The notes: generated by a model not told the origin, from the sequence alone. Positions 8,908 through 18,471 are shown, numbered from the stretch's first letter. The stretch: 64,000 nt of DNA from Hahella chejuensis KCTC 2396 (GCF_000012985.1 NC_007645.1:1302001-1366000); one strand, 5' to 3'. Program-made: numbers and translations.

Positions 8908-10014
8908 ATGAGTTATCTGAATATTAAAGATCTGCATAAACATTACGATCAGTACCATGCTATTCGCGGCGTCAATCTGGAGATCCAGGAAGGGGAGTTT
9001 ATTGTTTTCGTCGGCCCGTCCGGGTGCGGTAAATCCACGCTGTTGCGTTTGATCGCGGGGCTTGAGCTGGTCTCCGAAGGCTCTATCCATCTGGACGGAC
9101 GGGATATCACCGAAGCGCCTTCCTCCAAACGAGATCTGGCGATGGTGTTCCAGTCCTATGCGCTGTATCCGCACATGACCGTGGCGGAAAACCTTTCCTT
9201 CGCCTTGCGTCTGGCGAAACGGCCGCAGGCGGAAATTGACCAGAAAGTGCGTTCCGTCGCCGCCTCGTTGCAACTGGATAAACTGCTGGCGCGCAAGCCC
9301 CGTGAGTTGTCCGGCGGACAGCGGCAGCGGGTCGCCATCGGTCGCGCCATCGTGCGACAGCCTAAAGTCTTCCTGTTTGATGAGCCCTTATCGAATCTGG
9401 ACGCGGCCCTGCGGGTGCAGATGCGTCTTGAGCTGGCGCGCCTGCATAAACAACTTGGCACGACGATGATTTACGTGACTCACGATCAGGTGGAGGCGAT
9501 GACCCTGGCGGACCGGGTGGTCATTCTCAATCAGGGGCAGATCGAACAGTGCGGTTCCCCCATCGAGCTTTATCAGCAACCGGCGAATCGCTTCGTCGCG
9601 GAATTTATCGGCACGCCGAAGATGAATATGCTGGCCATCGATCAGGTGATTCATGGCGGCGAAAGCGTCGAAGTGCGCGCCGCTGACGCCCATTTGCGCC
9701 TTCCTGCGCGGGTGTTGGCGGACAATGTCAGCGCGGGTTGGAGTCTGGGCGTGCGGCCTGAACATATTCATATCGCACCGATAGGCGATGGTCCGGTGCA
9801 GGGGCGCATTGAACTGATTGAGAACCTGGGTTCGGAAGCCTACTGCCATGTGCAAGTGAACGGCTGCGGCAATCTGGTGGTGAAATCCGCTGCGCGCAGC
9901 GGTTTGATGGAGGGACAGCAAGTGAGCCTGAACTTTGATGCGGAAGAAATGCGTTTATTCAATCCGCAAAATCAGGCGGTGTATGTGAATGGCGGGGAGA
10001 CGGCTCATGGCTGA
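8908..10014 (+). CDS. Polyol ABC transporter ATP-binding protein (SmoK/MtlK type)
   Basis: A 368-residue ATPase of the CUT1 carbohydrate importers (MalK/UgpC/MsmK family). Visible motifs are Walker A GPSGCGKST at 36-44, the Q-loop region VFQSYALYPHMT, ABC signature LSGGQRQRV, Walker B VFLFDEPLSNLD and the switch His in VTHDQVEAM. The C-terminal third is the TOBE/OB-fold regulatory domain, including SLGVRPEHIHI. The last 8 nt overlap the start of the dehydrogenase gene. Such ATPases are sometimes shared among several sugar importers. Confidence 0.92.
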   Translation: MSYLNIKDLHKHYDQYHAIRGVNLEIQEGEFIVFVGPSGCGKSTLLRLIAGLELVSEGSIHLDGRDITEAPSSKRDLAMVFQSYALYPHMTVAENLSFALRLAKRPQAEIDQKVRSVAASLQLDKLLARKPRELSGGQRQRVAIGRAIVRQPKVFLFDEPLSNLDAALRVQMRLELARLHKQLGTTMIYVTHDQVEAMTLADRVVILNQGQIEQCGSPIELYQQPANRFVAEFIGTPKMNMLAIDQVIHGGESVEVRAADAHLRLPARVLADNVSAGWSLGVRPEHIHIAPIGDGPVQGRIELIENLGSEAYCHVQVNGCGNLVVKSAARSGLMEGQQVSLNFDAEEMRLFNPQNQAVYVNGGETAHG

Positions 10015-12271
10015 TATGCGCTCTGGAGCGAACGACGCCGATTTGCTTATTAAGTTGCCTTATGATCGTTCGCAAGTAGATTCGTCTGTAGTCCATCTGG
10101 GCGTTGGCGCTTTCCATCGGGCGCATCAGGCCTATTACTTCAATGCATTGCTGGCTTATGAGGACTGCCTGGACTGGGGTATTACCGGGGTGAATTTACG
10201 GCCTGCCGACAGCCCCGCCTTTGCGGCGTTGCAGGCGCAGTCTGGAAGCTATGTGCTGAAAACTGTTTCACCCGAAGGGGAGGTGCGCTATGAAGAAATA
10301 GGCGCGCTGGTCCGTCTGCTGGATGGCGCGGTGTCTCCGCACAGCGTGGATCAATGTCTGGCGGACGGGCAAACGCAATTGGTCACCATCACGGTGACTG
10401 AGGGCGGTTATTATCTGAAAGAAGATGGTCTGCTGGATGTCGCCCATCCTGAAATCGCCGCAGACCTGCAGGGCAGTGGTCGCAATACGCTGTATGCATT
10501 CCTGCATGCGGGCCTGAGAGCGAGAATGCATTCCGGGCAAGGGCCGGTCACTCTTCTGAGTTGTGACAACCTGCGCCACAATGGAAACAAGTTGAGGTCC
10601 GGCTTTACCCAATACCTGCAGCAGGTCGGCGATGTCGACCTGCTGTCCTGGTTGCGTGATAACGCCAGTTTCCCTAACGCTATGGTGGACCGTATTACGC
10701 CGCGTCTTTCGCCTGACCATTCACGTGATGTGCGCGAGCGATTCGGCGTCGTTGACGCACTGACGGTGATGGCCGAAGATTTCGTGCAGTGGGTGATAGA
10801 AGATGATTTCGCCGGGCGGCGTCCGCCGCTGGAGCGCGTCGGCGTGACGCTGGTGGATCAGGTGCAGCCCTATGAGGAGGCGAAAATCCGCATTCTCAAC
10901 GGCGGTCATACTGCATTGTCATACTTAGCCGCTCTGCGTGGGTTCCCCACCTACGACGCGGCGGTGCATGATCCTGAGCTGAGAGCTTTTGTTGAGGCCT
11001 TTGAAGAGCAGGAGGCGATTCCTGCGTTAGGCGATTCGCCCCTGGATTTACACGCCTACTGGCGCAAGGTGCTGGCCCGCTTCGGCAACCGCAATATCGG
11101 CGATCGTATTGAGCGCATTTGTGCGGACGGCGGCAGCAAGTTCCCGATTTTTATCCTGCCGACGCTGCAGGCCGGTTTCGCCGCCGGTCGCACGCCGGAG
11201 CGAACGCTGCAAGCCATTGCCTATTGGTATGTTTTCATGCTGCGAGTGCGCGCCGGGCAGGCTCCGGTTCCTTATTACGAGCCGGAATGGCCGCGGCTGG
11301 AAAAACTGTTATCCGCCCCGGATGCAGTGGAGCGTTTTATCTACGACGCAAAACTCTGGGGGGATTTGCCCCAGCGCTATCCTGCATTCGGCGACATGCT
11401 GCGACGCCATATTGAATCGGCTTCTCGCGCTTTTAACGATATCCCCTCTTTTGAAAGGAAAGACACAGTGAGTTACCCCATTGAAAACCTGACCAACCTG
11501 CAGGGCAAGACCGCACTGGTGACTGGCGCTGGCGGCGGTATTGGCGCCGCCGTGGCGGAGGCGTACCTGGCGGCGGGCGCTTCCTGCGTGCTCTGCGATT
11601 TGCCGGCAACTCCGTCGAAGGAGGCTGCGGCCGTGTTGGAGCAGTACCCCGAAACTGCCTGTTATGTGCAGGCGGACGTGACGGATATGGCCTCGGTCGA
11701 TCGCCTGCTGGCGCAGTCGGTTGAACGTTTCGGCGGCGTGGACATACTGTTCAATAACGCGGCGGTATTTGATCTGGCGCCGCTGCTGGAATCTAACGAG
11801 GCCATGTATGAGCGGATATTTTCCGTAAACGTGAAAGGGGCCTTTTTCACGATGCAGAAAGTGGCGCAACACATGGTAGACTCGCAAAGGCAGGGCAAAA
11901 TCATCAATCTGGCGTCCCAGGCCGGGCGCAGAGGTGAGGCGTTAGTGTCGCACTATTGCGCGAGCAAAGCGGCGATCATCAGCTATACGCAGTCGGCGGC
12001 GCTGGCGCTGGCCAGGCACAATATCACCGTCAACGGCATCTCCCCCGGGGTGGTGGATACTCCCATGTGGGAGCAGGTGGACGCGTTGTTCGCCAAATAT
12101 GAAAACCTGCCTTTGGGCGAGAAGAAAAGGCGGGTGGGACTGGATGTGCCGCTTGGACGCATGGGCGCGCCGGAGGATATCTGCGGCATGGCGCTGTTTC
12201 TGGCGTCGCCGGCCTCAAACTACATCACGGCGCAGACATTCAATGTGGATGGCGGCAACGTCATGAGCTGA
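10007..12271 (+). CDS. Mannitol-type polyol dehydrogenase fused to a short-chain dehydrogenase
   Basis: A 754-residue two-domain oxidoreductase. Residues 1-487 are a complete long-chain mannitol dehydrogenase (Rossmann start LGVGAFHRAHQAYY; catalytic K-x5-N-x2-H pattern in EAKIRILNGGHTALSYLA). Residues 488-754 are a complete short-chain dehydrogenase (TGAGGGIGAA cofactor motif, NNAA, catalytic YCASK, and a GISPGVVDTPMW segment), like bacterial sorbitol dehydrogenase. Normally these are separate genes of about 490 and 256 codons. The start at 10007 (ATGGCTGA overlap with the ATPase stop) is preferred over 9989. At the junction an in-frame GTG (11468-11470) follows GAAAGGAA, so the SDR may also be made alone. 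The expected role is NAD-linked oxidation of imported polyols to ketohexoses. Confidence 0.88.
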   Translation: MADMRSGANDADLLIKLPYDRSQVDSSVVHLGVGAFHRAHQAYYFNALLAYEDCLDWGITGVNLRPADSPAFAALQAQSGSYVLKTVSPEGEVRYEEIGALVRLLDGAVSPHSVDQCLADGQTQLVTITVTEGGYYLKEDGLLDVAHPEIAADLQGSGRNTLYAFLHAGLRARMHSGQGPVTLLSCDNLRHNGNKLRSGFTQYLQQVGDVDLLSWLRDNASFPNAMVDRITPRLSPDHSRDVRERFGVVDALTVMAEDFVQWVIEDDFAGRRPPLERVGVTLVDQVQPYEEAKIRILNGGHTALSYLAALRGFPTYDAAVHDPELRAFVEAFEEQEAIPALGDSPLDLHAYWRKVLARFGNRNIGDRIERICADGGSKFPIFILPTLQAGFAAGRTPERTLQAIAYWYVFMLRVRAGQAPVPYYEPEWPRLEKLLSAPDAVERFIYDAKLWGDLPQRYPAFGDMLRRHIESASRAFNDIPSFERKDTVSYPIENLTNLQGKTALVTGAGGGIGAAVAEAYLAAGASCVLCDLPATPSKEAAAVLEQYPETACYVQADVTDMASVDRLLAQSVERFGGVDILFNNAAVFDLAPLLESNEAMYERIFSVNVKGAFFTMQKVAQHMVDSQRQGKIINLASQAGRRGEALVSHYCASKAAIISYTQSAALALARHNITVNGISPGVVDTPMWEQVDALFAKYENLPLGEKKRRVGLDVPLGRMGAPEDICGMALFLASPASNYITAQTFNVDGGNVMS

Positions 12272-12287
12272 GCAGTAGGTTAAGTCG

Positions 12288-13166
12288 ATGCGGAAGATGA
12301 ATAAAGGCGTGCCGGAAATCGAGTTGACGGACCGCAGCGCGGGCACCGTGCGTTATATCGAGCATGGGTTCCCCAGCGATTTGATTCGCTGGCATGTGCA
12401 CGAGGAGTACGAGCTGCACTTTATCGTCGCCACCACCGGTAAAGTCTTTATCGGCGATTATGTGGGGCTGTTTGGGCCGGGGCAGTTGATTCTGACCGGG
12501 CCCAGGCTGCCGCATAACTGGATCAGCAAGAATGACCCTGAGTCCGAAGTGGAGCTGCGGGACATGTTGCTGCACTTCAATCACGACACCATTGAGCAGG
12601 GCATCAAGGTCATTCCCGAATTGAGCCAGTTGCTGCCGATGCTGGAGCGTGCGCGCTCCGGCATCGAATTTATCGGCGTCGACCTTGATGAGGTGCGCAG
12701 CCGCTTCGCAGAGATACGCGACGCTACCGGGCTGGCCCGCATCGTGTTGTTTTTTGATTTCATGAATGAACTGGCGGCCTGGCCGAATTACCGCATGCTT
12801 TCCACCATGCAGATCAACTCCAAAGCGAACGAAACCATGCAGCGCAAGATCAATACGGTGGTGGAGTATGTGATCAACAATATTGAGTCGCCGATCAGTC
12901 TGCAGGAGGTGGCGGAATTGGTGGGCATGACGGACAGTCACTTCTCGCGTTTTTTCCGCAAGGCCACCGGCAATCGTTTTGTGGAGTTTCTCAATCGTAT
13001 CCGCGTCAGCCGCGCGTGCTGCCTGCTGGCGGAAACCGATGAACAGGTGGCCAGCATCTGTTTTCAGGTGGGCTTCAACAATGTGGCCAACTTCAATCGG
13101 CGCTTTCAGGAGTTGAAGGGGCTTACGCCCAGAGAGTACCGGCAGCAGGCGACCCAGCGTTTTTAG
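12288..13166 (+). CDS. AraC-family regulator of the polyol operon
   Basis: A 292-residue transcription factor. The N-terminal cupin-like sensing domain (about 1-160, with HVHEEYELHFIV) resembles sugar-binding AraC regulators. The C-terminal 100 residues hold two helix-turn-helix motifs and the family signature (VASICFQVGFNNVANFNRRFQELKGLTPREYR). The gene starts 16 nt after the dehydrogenase, so it is co-transcribed with the genes it most likely activates. A second possible start lies at 12297 (MNKGVPEIE). Confidence 0.88.
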   Translation: MRKMNKGVPEIELTDRSAGTVRYIEHGFPSDLIRWHVHEEYELHFIVATTGKVFIGDYVGLFGPGQLILTGPRLPHNWISKNDPESEVELRDMLLHFNHDTIEQGIKVIPELSQLLPMLERARSGIEFIGVDLDEVRSRFAEIRDATGLARIVLFFDFMNELAAWPNYRMLSTMQINSKANETMQRKINTVVEYVINNIESPISLQEVAELVGMTDSHFSRFFRKATGNRFVEFLNRIRVSRACCLLAETDEQVASICFQVGFNNVANFNRRFQELKGLTPREYRQQATQRF

Positions 13167-13176
13167 ACAGGGCGCG

Positions 13177-13356
13177 CTACTCGTTCTCCACCTTCGCCCT
13201 GACGGCCTGGATCTCCTCCAGTTTGACTTTCAATATGGCCTCCAGCTTGATGAGCTTTTCAAGCGTGTCGACGTCTTTTTGCCGTTCATACAGTTGCGTG
13301 ACGGTGCGGGTGATTTCATTGAGAATCGGATGCAGCTTTTCGAACTCCTCAGCCAT
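13177..13356 (-). CDS. Small coiled-coil protein
   Basis: A 59-residue protein, almost entirely helical with heptad spacing (LEKLIKLEAILKVKLEEIQAV) and strongly charged, so probably a short coiled coil or dimerising protein. Start MAEEFEKLHP at 13354-13356 is chosen because GGGAGG lies 7 nt upstream; the frame runs 5 codons further but would overlap that ribosome site. It converges with the AraC gene (10-nt gap). Family and function are unknown. Confidence 0.6.
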   Translation of the reverse strand: MAEEFEKLHPILNEITRTVTQLYERQKDVDTLEKLIKLEAILKVKLEEIQAVRAKVENE

Positions 13357-13543
13357 GGCGTGTCCTCCCATGCTCTGAATAAAAAAAACTCATACTAATT
13401 TTATAGAAGCAGAACGACGCTTTCGCCAGCGCAGGGTAAATGTCGTCTGGTTTTGAAAACAGGGCGCAAGCGTATCGCGCTTTCGTCCTGGCATGGGAAT
13501 GGCTAGGCTTAGTCGGTCACCTTTTCTTATGCGGAAACAAATA

Positions 13544-14680
13544 ATGAAAGTTCTGATTGCTCCAGATTCGTTTAAAGAATGTTTGTCGTCGCAGGAAGCT
13601 GGCGCGGCTATTGGACAGGGCGTACTGCGCGCGGCGCCTCACGCCCATTGCGAAGCCATCCAGATCTCCGATGGCGGCGAGGGTTTTGTTGCAGCGATTC
13701 TCGCCAACAAAGGCGGGCATGAACGCTTCGTGACGGTGCGCGATCCGTTGGGAGAGCCAGTGTCCGCAATGTGGGGGCTGTTGGAGGATGGCGCTACGGC
13801 GGTGATAGAAGTCGCTGCGGCGACAGGCCTGCATTTATTGTCGCGGGCGCAGCGCAATCCTTTTCTGGCGGGCAGCTGGGGCAGTGGTGAAGTCATTCGC
13901 GATGCGTTGGACGCCGGCGTCAGACGCTTCATGATCGGACTCGGCGGCAGCGCCAGCAATGACGGCGGAGTGGGGATGCTTATGGCGTTGGGGCTGCGCG
14001 CCTTGAAATCAAATGGAGAACCTATCGCTCCTTGCGCGCGAGGGCTGAGTGAATTGGCGAGCCTGGACTACAGCGGACTGGACCCACGCTTGCGCGAATG
14101 CGACATCACCATCGCGCTGGATGTGGATAATCCCCTGTGCGGTGAACAGGGCGCGTCAGCGGTTTTTGGTCCGCAAAAAGGCGCTACGTCCGCTGACGTG
14201 CAGGAGCTCGATCGCTTGCTATCCCATTGGCTGGCGTTGAATGAGCAGGTGTTGGGACGAGAGCTGGGGGCGATACCCGGCGGCGGAGCGGCGGGAGGAC
14301 TGGGAATGGCGTTTATTGGCGTGCTTGGCGCTCAAGGACGCAAGGGCATTGATCTAGTGCTGGAGCTAAGTGGATTTGATGACAAGTTAAAGGGAGCGGA
14401 TCTGGTGTTTACCGGGGAAGGCTGTATGGATAGTCAAAGTCTGCGAGGCAAAGCGCCACTGGGCGTGGCGCAGAGAGCCCAAAGAGCAGGCGCGCCCACC
14501 ATTGCCCTGGTTGGCGCGCTTTTAGGTGATGCGACGGCGGCGCGAGCCATGGGATTGACTGCTGTCTTTCCCATTGCGCCAGGGGCGGTCACGCTGGACC
14601 AGGCCCTGGCGAATGCCGCCGCCAACCTGCGTCGCAGCGCGGAAAATGCGACAGCCTGCTTCCTTGCTGGACGAGGCTGA
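13544..14680 (+). CDS. Glycerate kinase (GarK/GlxK family)
   Basis: A 378-residue type-I glycerate kinase phosphorylating D-glycerate. Family landmarks are the N-terminal MKVLIAPDSFKECLSSQEAG, SDGGEGF, the Gly-rich GLGGSASNDGGVGML, PGGGAAGGLG and FTGEGCMDSQSLRGKAP. The start at 13544 is set by the conserved MKVLIAPDSFK; the open frame extends 17 codons further without family resemblance. It is monocistronic, tail to tail with the azoreductase gene (7-nt gap). Whether the product is 2- or 3-phosphoglycerate cannot be told from sequence. Confidence 0.9.
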   Translation: MKVLIAPDSFKECLSSQEAGAAIGQGVLRAAPHAHCEAIQISDGGEGFVAAILANKGGHERFVTVRDPLGEPVSAMWGLLEDGATAVIEVAAATGLHLLSRAQRNPFLAGSWGSGEVIRDALDAGVRRFMIGLGGSASNDGGVGMLMALGLRALKSNGEPIAPCARGLSELASLDYSGLDPRLRECDITIALDVDNPLCGEQGASAVFGPQKGATSADVQELDRLLSHWLALNEQVLGRELGAIPGGGAAGGLGMAFIGVLGAQGRKGIDLVLELSGFDDKLKGADLVFTGEGCMDSQSLRGKAPLGVAQRAQRAGAPTIALVGALLGDATAARAMGLTAVFPIAPGAVTLDQALANAAANLRRSAENATACFLAGRG

Positions 14681-14687
14681 CGAACTC

Positions 14688-15302
14688 TTAAGCAGCGGCG
14701 ACTTCCGTCGCCGCGGCGATTTGTTGTTGCGCGTCGGCCAGAATGGACTCCGGGTCAACCATGATGCGGTCGGCGTTGATAAAGGTCACATCCTTGATGC
14801 CGATGAAGCCCAGAACCTGACGCATATAGGCGGAAACAAAGTCTGCCGCGCTGTTTACCGGGGTGCCGCCAGTGACTGTCACCACATACGCCTTTTTGTT
14901 TTCCAGCAATCCAACCGGACCCTGCTCGGTATAGCGGAACGTGACCTGCGCGCGGCAGATCTGGTCGATGTACGCTTTCAAAGTGGCGGGGACGCTGAAG
15001 TTGTACATAGGCACGGCGATAACCAGCGTGTCGGCCGCCTGTACTTCCTCGATCAGGCTGTCTGACAGCGCCAGCGCCTGGTTTTGCGCTTCGGTGCGTT
15101 GATCCGCCGGAGTGTAGCTGGCGCCGATCCATTCTTCCGTGACAAAAGGCAGTCCACCGGACACATCACGGGAAACCACTTCCGCGCCAGGATTGGCGGC
15201 GATTAACTGCTCGGTAAGCTGCTGCGCAAGCTTGCGGCTCATTGAACTTTCCGCACGGGCGCTGCTGTCGATTTTGAGAATGCGAGTGATTGGCTGACTC
15301 AT
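14688..15302 (-). CDS. azoR: FMN-dependent NADH-azoreductase
   Basis: A 204-residue flavodoxin-fold quinone/azo reductase of the AzoR family. It has the N-terminal phosphate-binding segment ILKIDSSARAESSMSRKLAQ, the FMN-contact stretch VPMYNFSVPATLKAYIDQI, and TGGTPVNSAADF near the second flavin loop. It is divergent from a LysR-type gene 138 nt away, the usual arrangement in which the regulator controls the reductase in response to electrophiles or quinones. The extra Ala-rich tail (QQQIAAATEVAAA) is ordinary. Confidence 0.9.
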   Translation of the reverse strand: MSQPITRILKIDSSARAESSMSRKLAQQLTEQLIAANPGAEVVSRDVSGGLPFVTEEWIGASYTPADQRTEAQNQALALSDSLIEEVQAADTLVIAVPMYNFSVPATLKAYIDQICRAQVTFRYTEQGPVGLLENKKAYVVTVTGGTPVNSAADFVSAYMRQVLGFIGIKDVTFINADRIMVDPESILADAQQQIAAATEVAAA

Positions 15303-15440
15303 GGAATATCTCCTGAATGTTTGGCTGTCGTTTAGATGGGCTCACTATATTTGTTGAGATAAAAGGGATAAACATGGTTGTCAGGAAAATTCTGTTGCTA
15401 AAATAAGAACAATATTGCGACAGATGTCAGGAGAAAGATC

Positions 15441-16430
15441 ATGAGTCGTTTTGAAGAAATGCAGATCTACGCCAAAGTGGTGGAGACCGGCAGCATCACC
15501 CGCGCGGCGCAGGTGCTGGATATCGCCAAGTCGGCGGTCAGCCGCAGACTGGCGGATTTGGAGGCGCGCCTGGGGGTGCAGTTACTGGTGAGGACGACCC
15601 GCAAGCTGACCCTGACTGAAACCGGTCGCAGTTATTACGAGCGCTGTTTACGCCTGCTGGAGGATCTGGCGGAGCTGGAAGAGTCGGTGACCAGCGAGCA
15701 TAAGTCCCTAAGCGGAAAGCTGAAGATCGCAGCGCCGTTCACATTCGGGATGATGCACCTGGGCTGTGTTTTCAATGACTTTATGCAAATGCATCCGAAC
15801 CTTAATTTCGATATCAATTTTAATGACCGCCAGGTCGACATTGTGCAGGAAGGGTATGATCTGGCCATACGTATTGGACGCCTGGTGGACTCCACGTTGA
15901 TCGCCCGTCCGATCTGCAAAATACATACGGTCATCTGCGCCAGTCCCGCTTATCTTGAGAAATTCGGCGAACCTAAAACCCCGGAAGAGTTAACCCAGCA
16001 TCGAGTGATCCATTACTCCAATCTGCCAAACAGTATCTGGCGCTTCTGGAACAGCAAGAGCGAATGTATCGAGGTGAATGTGAATCCCTGGCTGCAGGCC
16101 AACGCGGGCGATTATCTGCGGCAAGCGGCGGTGAACGGTTATGGGATCGTGACGCAGCCTAATTTTATTTTGTACAAGGAAATCGCCAGCGGCGCCCTGA
16201 AACCCATTCTGACGGATTACCAGTTGGTGGAGGCGAACGCGTACCTGATTTACCCCCACACCCGACATCTTTCTCATCGGGTGCGCACTTTTGTGGATTA
16301 TGTGCTGGAGCGCTTCAAAGGAACGCCATACTGGGACCGTCCCCTTAATGAGTTCTGCGAGAGCGCAGGCTGTCCGTCTCCCTCCGACTTCAAGCCGCGA
16401 CCGGAGGACGCGGCGCCAGCCATGAAATAA
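15441..16430 (+). CDS. LysR-family regulator next to azoR
   Basis: A 329-residue LysR-type regulator. The N-terminal winged helix-turn-helix (VETGSITRAAQVLDIAKSAVSRRLADLEARLGVQLLVRTTRKLTLTETG pattern, residues 12-60) is of the CrgA/aldehyde-quinone-responsive subgroup, with a substrate-binding domain from about residue 90. AGGAG lies 8 nt before the ATG. It is divergent from azoR, so probably its regulator. The final 41 nt overlap the 3' end of the convergent second LysR gene. Confidence 0.88.
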   Translation: MSRFEEMQIYAKVVETGSITRAAQVLDIAKSAVSRRLADLEARLGVQLLVRTTRKLTLTETGRSYYERCLRLLEDLAELEESVTSEHKSLSGKLKIAAPFTFGMMHLGCVFNDFMQMHPNLNFDINFNDRQVDIVQEGYDLAIRIGRLVDSTLIARPICKIHTVICASPAYLEKFGEPKTPEELTQHRVIHYSNLPNSIWRFWNSKSECIEVNVNPWLQANAGDYLRQAAVNGYGIVTQPNFILYKEIASGALKPILTDYQLVEANAYLIYPHTRHLSHRVRTFVDYVLERFKGTPYWDRPLNEFCESAGCPSPSDFKPRPEDAAPAMK

Positions 16431-17247
16431 AGAATTCAGCCAGCCTGGAGCTGCCGCGGGTTTGCGCTACGACGAAAATCTCCGGCAGTTCGGGCAGTCC
16501 TTCCTCCGGTCCCACCACCCGGGTTCCCGGTTGCAGCGCGTGCTGGGTGCGGGCGCTGACCGCCAGGTTGCCGCGCACCGCGGACATCAATGCGTTGAGA
16601 TTGTTGGTGGTGTACGCTTCCTGCCAGACAATGCCCGCGGCCTTCAGCGCCTTTTCACTGATTGAGCGAAACTGACAGGGCGTAGTGAAGTTAGCCATGC
16701 GCAAAGGGATGCCGGGATCAAATTGAAACTTGTCTGAGGCCACCCACACCATCTTCGCTTTGCTGAGCACTAACTCGTCCGCGGAGGGGTCCTGAGTCAG
16801 ACGGATAATGCAGTCAAACTCCTCCTGTTCGAACGCGTTGTGCAGGTGCATGCTGGACGCGGAACGCACGTTAAGTTTTATCAGGGGATATTGCATAGCA
16901 AACTTGGACAGCTCGTTGGTCAGGTCGCCGTCCACCAGGGAGCGGGAAATGCCAATCGTCAGCTCGCCTTCAAACTGCACGCCCTGAATCGCTTTCAGGG
17001 CTTCGTTTTGCAAGTCCAGAATCTTGCGGGCGTAAATCAGCATGGTTTCGCCTTCTGGCGTCAGCTCTTTGCGCCTGCCCACGGTCTTGAACAAGGCGAC
17101 GCCCAGGCGTTCTTCCAGGCGGCTAAGCTGCATGCTGACGGTGGATTGGGTTTTGAACAGGCGTTCACTGGCGCGCAGTACGCCGCCGCTGTCCACAACG
17201 GTAACGAAGGTTTGCAGTAATTCCGTGGAAATATCAGGTAGCTTCAT
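16390..17247 (-). CDS. LysR-family regulator
   Basis: A 285-residue LysR-type regulator with the HTH at residues 6-62 (VVDSGGVLRASERLFKTQSTVSMQLSRLEERLG) and an effector domain beginning near 90. It overlaps the convergent LysR gene tail to tail by 41 nt and is divergent from a 69-residue small protein gene 100 nt away, the most likely target. The intergenic AT-rich segment 17248-17347 would hold its operator. Ligand unknown. Confidence 0.85.
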   Translation of the reverse strand: MKLPDISTELLQTFVTVVDSGGVLRASERLFKTQSTVSMQLSRLEERLGVALFKTVGRRKELTPEGETMLIYARKILDLQNEALKAIQGVQFEGELTIGISRSLVDGDLTNELSKFAMQYPLIKLNVRSASSMHLHNAFEQEEFDCIIRLTQDPSADELVLSKAKMVWVASDKFQFDPGIPLRMANFTTPCQFRSISEKALKAAGIVWQEAYTTNNLNALMSAVRGNLAVSARTQHALQPGTRVVGPEEGLPELPEIFVVAQTRGSSRLAEFFISWLAPRPPVAA

Positions 17248-17347
17248 ATATCAAATATCTTGAACTATATGATCATTAAATATTGATTTTTATGAATCAT
17301 AGAGCGAACTAAGATGAAATAAAAGTTCAGTACAGATCCAAGAGGGT

Positions 17348-17557
17348 ATGAGTATGAAAGCTCTGACTATGGCGCAAGTGTTTCTGATGACGGAAGCCGC
17401 TCGGGAAGATCCCGCGAAGAAAGCCCGTACCGTGGACTATCGAATTGAAGAGGATGGAAGCATCGATTATCGCTACTACATCAATCGGGCCCATGAGATG
17501 CGAGCCGAATATGCGCGCTCTTTAGTGAGTAAGTTGTGGAGGAGACTGCGTGGTTGA
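17348..17557 (+). CDS. Small conserved-looking protein divergent from LysR
   Basis: A 69-residue basic protein with central IEEDGSIDYRYYINRAHEMRAEYARSL. The C-terminal part resembles the short helical proteins that share a RAxxxRAEY-type segment in many proteobacteria, but I cannot assign a family with certainty. The start may be 17348 or the next ATG at 17354; AGAGGGT precedes both. Its 3' end overlaps the convergent gene (17522-17557). The divergent LysR gene suggests regulated expression. Confidence 0.6.
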   Translation: MSMKALTMAQVFLMTEAAREDPAKKARTVDYRIEEDGSIDYRYYINRAHEMRAEYARSLVSKLWRRLRG

Positions 17558-17992
17558 GCTGAGTTTCCAGTCTACGGGAACGTCTTCCATCGCCAATCTG
17601 CCGTCTTTGTCGCTGGAATAGCGGATTTTGACAGCGCCGCCTTCCACGACAAAGCGCATCGGCCATTTAACGATTTTTCCTTCCTGACCGTATTCCACTG
17701 GGGATGAAGCCAGCGCCTTCTGTAAAGGTTGTCCGCAGGCGTCAAAGGTCGCAGGGGGACTGAACAGGGAAATATTTTCTATTCTGTCCGGCCAGCCGCT
17801 GACATGAAGATATAGCTCATAAACGTTATCACCGATTTGCTGGGTCTCCAGCAATTCGTAGATATTGCCGAACAGACATTCCTGCGAAGCCGCGTTGCCG
17901 CGGGTGTTGGCTTTGAAATACAAAGCAAGGCCCATCGCGGGCAATATCACCGCCAGCACAGCAATTAGTTTTGAATAGTTCGAAATCCCCAT
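17522..17992 (-). CDS. Single-pass membrane or exported protein, unknown
   Basis: A 156-residue protein starting MGISNYSKLIAVLAVILPAM, i.e. an N-terminal membrane anchor or uncleaved signal (residues 7-24), followed by a periplasmic beta-rich domain with two Cys (about positions 39 and 86) that could pair. The frame allows a start 7 codons earlier (18013). No family recognised. It overlaps the convergent small protein gene by 36 nt. Confidence 0.6.
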   Translation of the reverse strand: MGISNYSKLIAVLAVILPAMGLALYFKANTRGNAASQECLFGNIYELLETQQIGDNVYELYLHVSGWPDRIENISLFSPPATFDACGQPLQKALASSPVEYGQEGKIVKWPMRFVVEGGAVKIRYSSDKDGRLAMEDVPVDWKLSSTTQSPPQLTH

Positions 17993-18177
17993 GCCTTCAT
18001 CATGCGCCTTCACCGACTAGCGCTCGTATGTTAGCAGAAACAATTAGGATGAGGCGTCTCCTCAGCATTAAACTGGGTTAACCTTTGGCGCAGTATGAAC
18101 CTGGGCCGTTACCCGTACGTCTGTTCGTATAATGTCGTACTGTTGACGCACTGTTTGTAGAGGTCTGATCCGGCGTT

Positions 18178-18471
18178 ATGGATTTACTGAGAGTATTGTT
18201 GTCGCTGACGGTATTCGTCGGCGCGGTTATCGGCGTTGTAAGCCAGTTCACCTATGGATTTAACGGCTGGATACTGGCCGCATCTATTGCAGGATTTATC
18301 CTCGCTCACTATCTCTGGCCAAGTAAAAAACACCGTCGCGGCGATAGCGGTTGGCTGGATGCTTTGGATTGGCTGGAGTTCATCATCGACATTGGCTTTG
18401 AGCTGGTCATGCTGCCATTCCGCCTTATCCGCGCGCTGTTTCGCGACGGGGATGTCGGCGTCGATTTGTAG
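18178..18471 (+). CDS. Small inner-membrane protein
   Basis: A 97-residue protein with two membrane segments at about residues 4-22 and 28-47, a basic loop (WPSKKHRRGDSGW), then a third hydrophobic amphipathic stretch (LEFIIDIGFELVMLPFRLIRALF). No family is recognised. It stands alone between the convergent gene at 17992 and a gene fragment at 18473. Confidence 0.6.
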   Translation: MDLLRVLLSLTVFVGAVIGVVSQFTYGFNGWILAASIAGFILAHYLWPSKKHRRGDSGWLDALDWLEFIIDIGFELVMLPFRLIRALFRDGDVGVDL

